Below, one piece after another: positions 59,906 through 64,000 of a DNA stretch of 64,000 nucleotides. Source of the stretch: Novosphingobium sp. AP12 (GTDB lineage: Bacteria > Pseudomonadota > Alphaproteobacteria > Sphingomonadales > Sphingomonadaceae); the NCBI RefSeq assembly GCF_000281975.1, contig NZ_AKKE01000009.1, positions 124,001-188,000 on the forward strand, written 5' to 3'. The stretch's first letter is position 1, and each line of letters starts with the position of its first letter. The position numbers and the translations under genes were made by a program. The notes under the pieces are model-generated. The model did not search any database. It was not told the DNA's origin and saw only the letters and a list, made by a program, of their open reading frames with translations.

Positions 59906-61087
59906 ATGAAAAAGATCACCCCGGCCCTGGTGCTGCTTTTGTCCGCTTGCGGTGGCGGAGGCGAGCAGCCTGTACCGGCCGGCCCGCCGGAAGTAGGGGT
60001 CGTGACCATCCGCACGGAATCAGTGGTGCTGAGCAGCGAGCTTCCGGGCCGCACCAGCGCCTACGAATCCTCGGAAGTGCGCCCGCAGGTCAACGGCCTG
60101 ATCCTCGAGCGGCTGTTCACCGAGGGCGACCAGGTGCGGGCCGGCCAGCCGCTTTACCGCATCGATCCCGCGCCTTACGAGGCACAGGTCGCCAGCGCCC
60201 GTGCTGCCCTGGGCCGCGCGCGTTCGGCGATCGCCTCCACCTCCGCGCTGGCCCGCCGTTATTCCGAACTGGTGAAGATCAACGCGATCTCACGCCAGGA
60301 TGCCGAGAACGCCGTCGTCAGCGCCCAGCAGGCGCAGGCCGACGTCGCAGCCCAGCAAGCGGCGCTGCGTTCCGCGCAGATCGACCTGGCGCGCACCACG
60401 ATCCGCGCACCGATCTCGGGCCGGATCGGGCGCTCGACTTATACCACCGGCGCGCTCGTTTCGGCCTCGCAGGCCGATCCGCTCACCACCATCCAGCGCC
60501 TCGACCCGATCTTCGTCGACATCCAGCAGTCCAGCGCGGACGTGCTTCGCCTTCGCCAGCAGATGCTCTCGGGCGAACTTTCGCGCGGCGGCGGCGCGGC
60601 GCGGGTCCGGCTGAAACTGGAGGATGGCAGCACCTACCCCGAGGAAGGCGCGCTCAAATTCACCGACGTCACCGTCGATCCTGCCACCGGCAGCCAGGTC
60701 GTGCGGGCGCAGTTCCCGAACACGCGCGGCCTGCTGCTTCCGGGCATGTACGTGCGCGCCGAACTGGTCGAGGGCACGCGGAGCAACGGCATCCTCGTGC
60801 CGCAGTCCGCTGTGTCGCGTGACGAGAAGGGCAGCCCCACCGTCATGGTCGCCGGTGCCCAGGGCAAGGTGGAGATGCGCAAGTTGACCGCGCCGCGCAC
60901 CGTCGGCACCAACTGGCTGGTCACCGCCGGGCTGAAGCCGGGCGACAAGGTCATCGTCGAGGGCGCGCAGAACCTGCGGCCCGGCGCGACGGTCAAGCCG
61001 GTTCCGATGGGGGCGAAGGCCGCCCCGGGCGCCCCTCCTGCCGGCGGGGCGCCCGCCCAGCAGCAGGGCCAGGGCCAGGGACAGTAA
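59906..61087 (+). CDS. RND efflux periplasmic adaptor (AcrA/MexA-type lipoprotein)
   Basis: 393 residues. A lipoprotein signal with lipobox LLLSAC (Cys ~15) anchors it to the inner membrane. Membrane fusion protein layout: VVLSSELPGRTSAYESSEV barrel strand, lipoyl halves around VNGLILERLFTEGDQVRAG and TIRAPISGRIGRSTYTTGA, a helical hairpin between them, and a C-terminal membrane-proximal domain (VSRDEKGSPTVMVAG). The C-terminus is a low-complexity Gln/Gly tail. It bridges the RND permease to an outer-membrane channel. It lies 6 nt before the permease gene, and a TetR-type repressor is divergent. Confidence 0.95.
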   Translation: MKKITPALVLLLSACGGGGEQPVPAGPPEVGVVTIRTESVVLSSELPGRTSAYESSEVRPQVNGLILERLFTEGDQVRAGQPLYRIDPAPYEAQVASARAALGRARSAIASTSALARRYSELVKINAISRQDAENAVVSAQQAQADVAAQQAALRSAQIDLARTTIRAPISGRIGRSTYTTGALVSASQADPLTTIQRLDPIFVDIQQSSADVLRLRQQMLSGELSRGGGAARVRLKLEDGSTYPEEGALKFTDVTVDPATGSQVVRAQFPNTRGLLLPGMYVRAELVEGTRSNGILVPQSAVSRDEKGSPTVMVAGAQGKVEMRKLTAPRTVGTNWLVTAGLKPGDKVIVEGAQNLRPGATVKPVPMGAKAAPGAPPAGGAPAQQQGQGQGQ

Positions 61088-61093
61088 CCGCAC

Positions 61094-64000
61094 ATGGCAC
61101 GTTATTTCATCGATCGGCCCATCTTCGCATGGGTCATCGCCATCGTCCTTATGATGTTCGGCGCGCTGGCCATCCGCAGCCTGCCGATCTCGCAGTTCCC
61201 GGAAATCGCGCCGCCCACGGTCACCATCAGCGCGACCTATCCGGGCGCCGATGCCGAGACGCTGGAGCGCACGACGACGCAGATCATCGAGCAGCAGCTC
61301 AAGGGCATCGACAACCTGCGCTACTTCTCGTCGTCGTCCTCGTCGGCCGGTAACGTCACCATCACCCTGACTTTCGAGCAGGGCACCGATCCCGACATCG
61401 CGCAGGTCCAGGTCCAGAACAAGCTGCAGGCGGCGACCTCGCTGCTTCCCCAGGACGTGCAGCGCCAGGGCGTGCAGGTCCAGAAGTCGGCGGCAAGCTT
61501 CCTGCTGGTCACCGCGATCTATTCCGAGGACGGCAGCCACACCGCCACCGACCTTTCCGACTACATCGTCAGCCAGGTCCAGGACCCGGTAAGCCGCATC
61601 AACGGCGTCGGCGAACTCCAGATTTTCGGCACGCAGTACGCGATGCGCATCTGGGTCGATCCGCTCAAGCTGCGCAGCTACAACCTGACGATCGCCGACA
61701 TCAGCACCGCCGTCTCCGCGCAGAACGCGCAGGTTTCCGCCGGCCAGCTCGGTCAGCTGCCGGCATCGAAGGAGCAGCAGCTCAACGTCACCGTCTCTGT
61801 CCAGTCGCGCCTGCAGACGCCCGAGGAATTCGGCAACATCCGCCTGCGCACCGGCCAGGGCGGCGCGGTCGTGCGCCTGCGCGACGTGGCGCGGGTGGAA
61901 CTTGGCGCCGAAATCTACGGCTTCGAGACGCAGTACAACGGCAAGCCCGCGTCTGGCTTCGGCGTGAGGCTGGCGTCCGGCGCCAATGCGCTCGACACGG
62001 TCGATGCGGTGAAGGCCGAGGTCCAGCAGATCGCCAAGAACTTCCCGTCGGACGTCAAGGTCGCCTTCCCCTACGACTCCACGCCGTTCGTCCGTCTCTC
62101 GGTCGAGCAGGTGATCCACACGCTGGTCGAGGCAGTGGTGCTCGTGTTCCTCGTCATGTTCCTGTTCTTGCAGAACTGGCGGGCGACGATCATCCCGACC
62201 ATCGCGGTCCCGGTCGTGTTGCTGGGCACCTTCGGCGTGATGTCGATGCTGGGGTACTCGATCAACACGCTGACCTTGTTCGGCATGGTCCTGGCCATTG
62301 GCCTACTGGTCGATGACGCGATCGTGGTTGTCGAGAACGTCGAGCGATTGATCCAGACGGAGCACCTGTCGCCAAAGGAAGCGGCGCGAAAATCGATGGA
62401 CGAGATCAGCGGCGCGCTGATCGGCATCGGCATGGTGCTGTCCGCGGTGTTCCTGCCGATGGCCTTCTTCGGCGGCTCGACGGGCGTGATCTATCGCCAG
62501 TTCTCGATCACCATCGTGTCCTCCATGGCGCTATCGGTGATGGTTGCGCTGATCCTGACGCCGGCGCTCTGCGCCACGATCCTGAAGCCCCACAAGGAGG
62601 AGGAGAAGGAGGGCAACGGCCTGTTCGCGCGCTTCTTCCGCTGGTTCAACGACAAGTTCGACAAGGGCACGCAGAAGTACGAAAAGGGCGTGCGCCGTAC
62701 CGCACGCAGCTGGAAGCGTTCGGGCCTCGTCTACCTCCTGATCGTCGCGATCATGGGTATCCTGTTCGTGCGCCTGCCCGGCGGCTTCCTGCCCGAGGAA
62801 GACCAGGGCACGATGTTCGCCATCGTCCAGGGTCCCTCCGGCAGCACCCTGCCCCGGACCCAGAAGGGGTTGGACGTGGTCCGCGACCACTTCCTCAAAA
62901 CCGAGAAGGCTAACGTCGAATCGGTCTTCACCATCAACGGCTTCTCGTTCAACGGCCAGGGCCAGAGCGCGGGCATGGCTTTCATCAAGCTCAGGGACTG
63001 GGCAGATCGCAGCGGGGCGGAGAACCGCGCCGACGCGATCGTGGGCCGCTCGATGGGTGTGTTCTCGAAGTACCGCGACGCCATGATCTTCGCGCTCGTC
63101 CCGCCCGCCGTACAGGAACTCGGCAACGCGACCGGCTTCGACCTGTGGCTGGTCGACGAGACCAACATGGGCCACGAGAAGCTGCTCGCCGCGCGCAACC
63201 AGTTGCTCGGCATGGCCGGCGGCGACAAGCGCGTGGCGCAGGTCCGCCCGGTCAGCCTCGAGGACGCGCCGCAGCTCGACATCAAGATCGACCAGGACAA
63301 GGCGAGCGCGCTCGGCCTCGACCTCGGCGCCATCAACACCGAGATTTCGGCGGCCTGGGGCGGTGCCTACGTCAACGACTTCCTCGACCGCGGCCGCACC
63401 AAGCGCGTCTATCTCCAGGCCGACGAGCCCTATCGCCAGGTGCCCGAGGACATCGAGAACTTCTACGTTCGCAGTTCCAGCGGCGAGATGGCGCCCTTCG
63501 GAGCCTTCTCCACCCTCTCGTGGAAGCAGGCGCCGGTCATCCTGACGCGCTATAATGGCCGTCCCGCCGTGCAGCTTCAGGGTGCACCCGGCCAGGGCCT
63601 GAGCACCGGCGGCGCTATGGAGGCAGTCACCGAGATGCATGAAAAGCTGCCGCCCGGCATCGGGCTCGAGTGGACCGGCCTGTCCTACGAAGAACGCCTC
63701 AGTGGCGGCCAGGCACCTGCGCTTTACGCCCTGTCACTCTTCATCGTCTTCCTGTGCCTTGCCGCGCTGTACGAAAGCTGGTCGGTACCGGTCTCGGTGC
63801 TGCTGGTGGTGCCGCTGGGCGTGATCGGCGCGGTCTTCGCGGCGTGGCTCACCGGGCTCAACAACGACATCTACCTACAGGTCGGCCTGATCACGACGAT
63901 CGGCGTGTCCGCCAAGAACGCGATCCTGATCGTGGAGTTCGCCGAGGAGCGCGTGCAGGCGGGTATGAACGCCTTCGACGCGGCGATCGAAGCCGCGAAG
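61094..64000 (+). CDS. RND efflux permease (AcrB/MexB-type), 3' end beyond the window
   Basis: 969 codons are visible, open to the last base, of an expected ~1040-1060. It begins [20 protein letters not shown] as in HAE1 family pumps. Typical segments: [40 protein letters not shown] (TM4 with the proton-relay Asp pair), [19 protein letters not shown] and, near the end, [19 protein letters not shown] (relay Lys). The trimeric proton antiporter extrudes hydrophobic toxicants and drugs. It is cotranscribed with the adaptor gene. Confidence 0.95.
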   Translation, partial: MARYFIDRPIFAWVIAIVLMMFGALAIRSLPISQFPEIAPPTVTISATYPGADAETLERTTTQIIEQQLKGIDNLRYFSSSSSSAGNVTITLTFEQGTDPDIAQVQVQNKLQAATSLLPQDVQRQGVQVQKSAASFLLVTAIYSEDGSHTATDLSDYIVSQVQDPVSRINGVGELQIFGTQYAMRIWVDPLKLRSYNLTIADISTAVSAQNAQVSAGQLGQLPASKEQQLNVTVSVQSRLQTPEEFGNIRLRTGQGGAVVRLRDVARVELGAEIYGFETQYNGKPASGFGVRLASGANALDTVDAVKAEVQQIAKNFPSDVKVAFPYDSTPFVRLSVEQVIHTLVEAVVLVFLVMFLFLQNWRATIIPTIAVPVVLLGTFGVMSMLGYSINTLTLFGMVLAIGLLVDDAIVVVENVERLIQTEHLSPKEAARKSMDEISGALIGIGMVLSAVFLPMAFFGGSTGVIYRQFSITIVSSMALSVMVALILTPALCATILKPHKEEEKEGNGLFARFFRWFNDKFDKGTQKYEKGVRRTARSWKRSGLVYLLIVAIMGILFVRLPGGFLPEEDQGTMFAIVQGPSGSTLPRTQKGLDVVRDHFLKTEKANVESVFTINGFSFNGQGQSAGMAFIKLRDWADRSGAENRADAIVGRSMGVFSKYRDAMIFALVPPAVQELGNATGFDLWLVDETNMGHEKLLAARNQLLGMAGGDKRVAQVRPVSLEDAPQLDIKIDQDKASALGLDLGAINTEISAAWGGAYVNDFLDRGRTKRVYLQADEPYRQVPEDIENFYVRSSSGEMAPFGAFSTLSWKQAPVILTRYNGRPAVQLQGAPGQGLSTGGAMEAVTEMHEKLPPGIGLEWTGLSYEERLSGGQAPALYALSLFIVFLCLAALYESWSVPVSVLLVVPLGVIGAVFAAWLTGLNNDIYLQVGLITTIGVSAKNAILIVEFAEERVQAGMNAFDAAIEAAK

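Noticed and set aside
60290-62119. 609-codon open frame on the minus strand across the efflux adaptor and permease
   Set aside because: It is antisense to two unmistakable RND genes, its translation is low-complexity (Arg/Asp/Leu-rich) and matches no family. High GC3 produces such frames.

Overview
The window is high-GC, gene-dense alphaproteobacterial DNA. Three TonB-dependent receptors, a GH18/NodB/GT2 fusion protein, a glgX-treZ-treY operon and many small proteins without recognisable families all point to a sphingomonad (Sphingomonadales, perhaps Novosphingobium-like). That assignment is inferred from gene content, not from a marker gene. I saw no rRNA, tRNA, CRISPR array, insertion sequence or phage gene. 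Both ends cut a gene: a fused polysaccharide deacetylase/glycosyltransferase on the left and an RND efflux pump permease on the right.

Region 1 (about 3.3-17.5 kb) is an amino-sugar island for N-acetylmuramic acid (MurNAc), anhydro-MurNAc and N-acetylglucosamine (GlcNAc). The minus strand carries a GntR regulator, MurQ, a sodium-solute symporter, a TonB receptor with its own terminator, AnmK and a PP2C-like phosphatase. The divergent plus-strand operon carries a SIS-domain aminosugar isomerase/deaminase, NagA, a GH84 N-acetylglucosaminidase, a respiratory D-lactate dehydrogenase and a BadF/BadG-type sugar kinase, mostly joined by ATGA overlaps. Read as a pathway: oligosaccharide import, trimming by GH84, phosphorylation by AnmK or the kinase, ether cleavage by MurQ to GlcNAc-6-P plus D-lactate, oxidation of the D-lactate by Dld, and NagA plus the deaminase leading to fructose-6-P. 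The malic enzyme MaeB follows convergently.

Region 2 (about 20-33 kb, minus strand) holds the trehalose operon glgX-treZ-treY. Next comes an operon of a DUF6607-like protein, an unknown protein and ferredoxin-NADP reductase, behind a Fur-like 15-bp dyad. An EF-hand protein and a PaoABC-type molybdenum hydroxylase without a Tat signal follow.

Region 3 (about 33-45.7 kb) pairs a PhoD phosphatase with a TonB receptor downstream of a striking array of 11-bp-spaced Pho-box half-sites. Divergent from it is a four-gene glycosyltransferase/membrane/DUF2141 cluster of unknown product. A CPA1 antiporter, RsgA with an overlapping 51-residue protein, a small exported protein and an aquaporin complete the region.

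Region 4 (about 45.8-53.9 kb) is a sulfate-ester/sulfonate scavenging island: an exported Cys-type sulfatase, a TonB receptor, two TauD-family dioxygenases and an MFS permease, behind a long leader containing a tiny ORF. The rest (54-64 kb) carries a GAF-GGDEF-EAL protein, an unknown coiled-coil membrane protein, HU, an RNase H-like protein and a TetR-controlled RND efflux operon with a clear palindromic operator.
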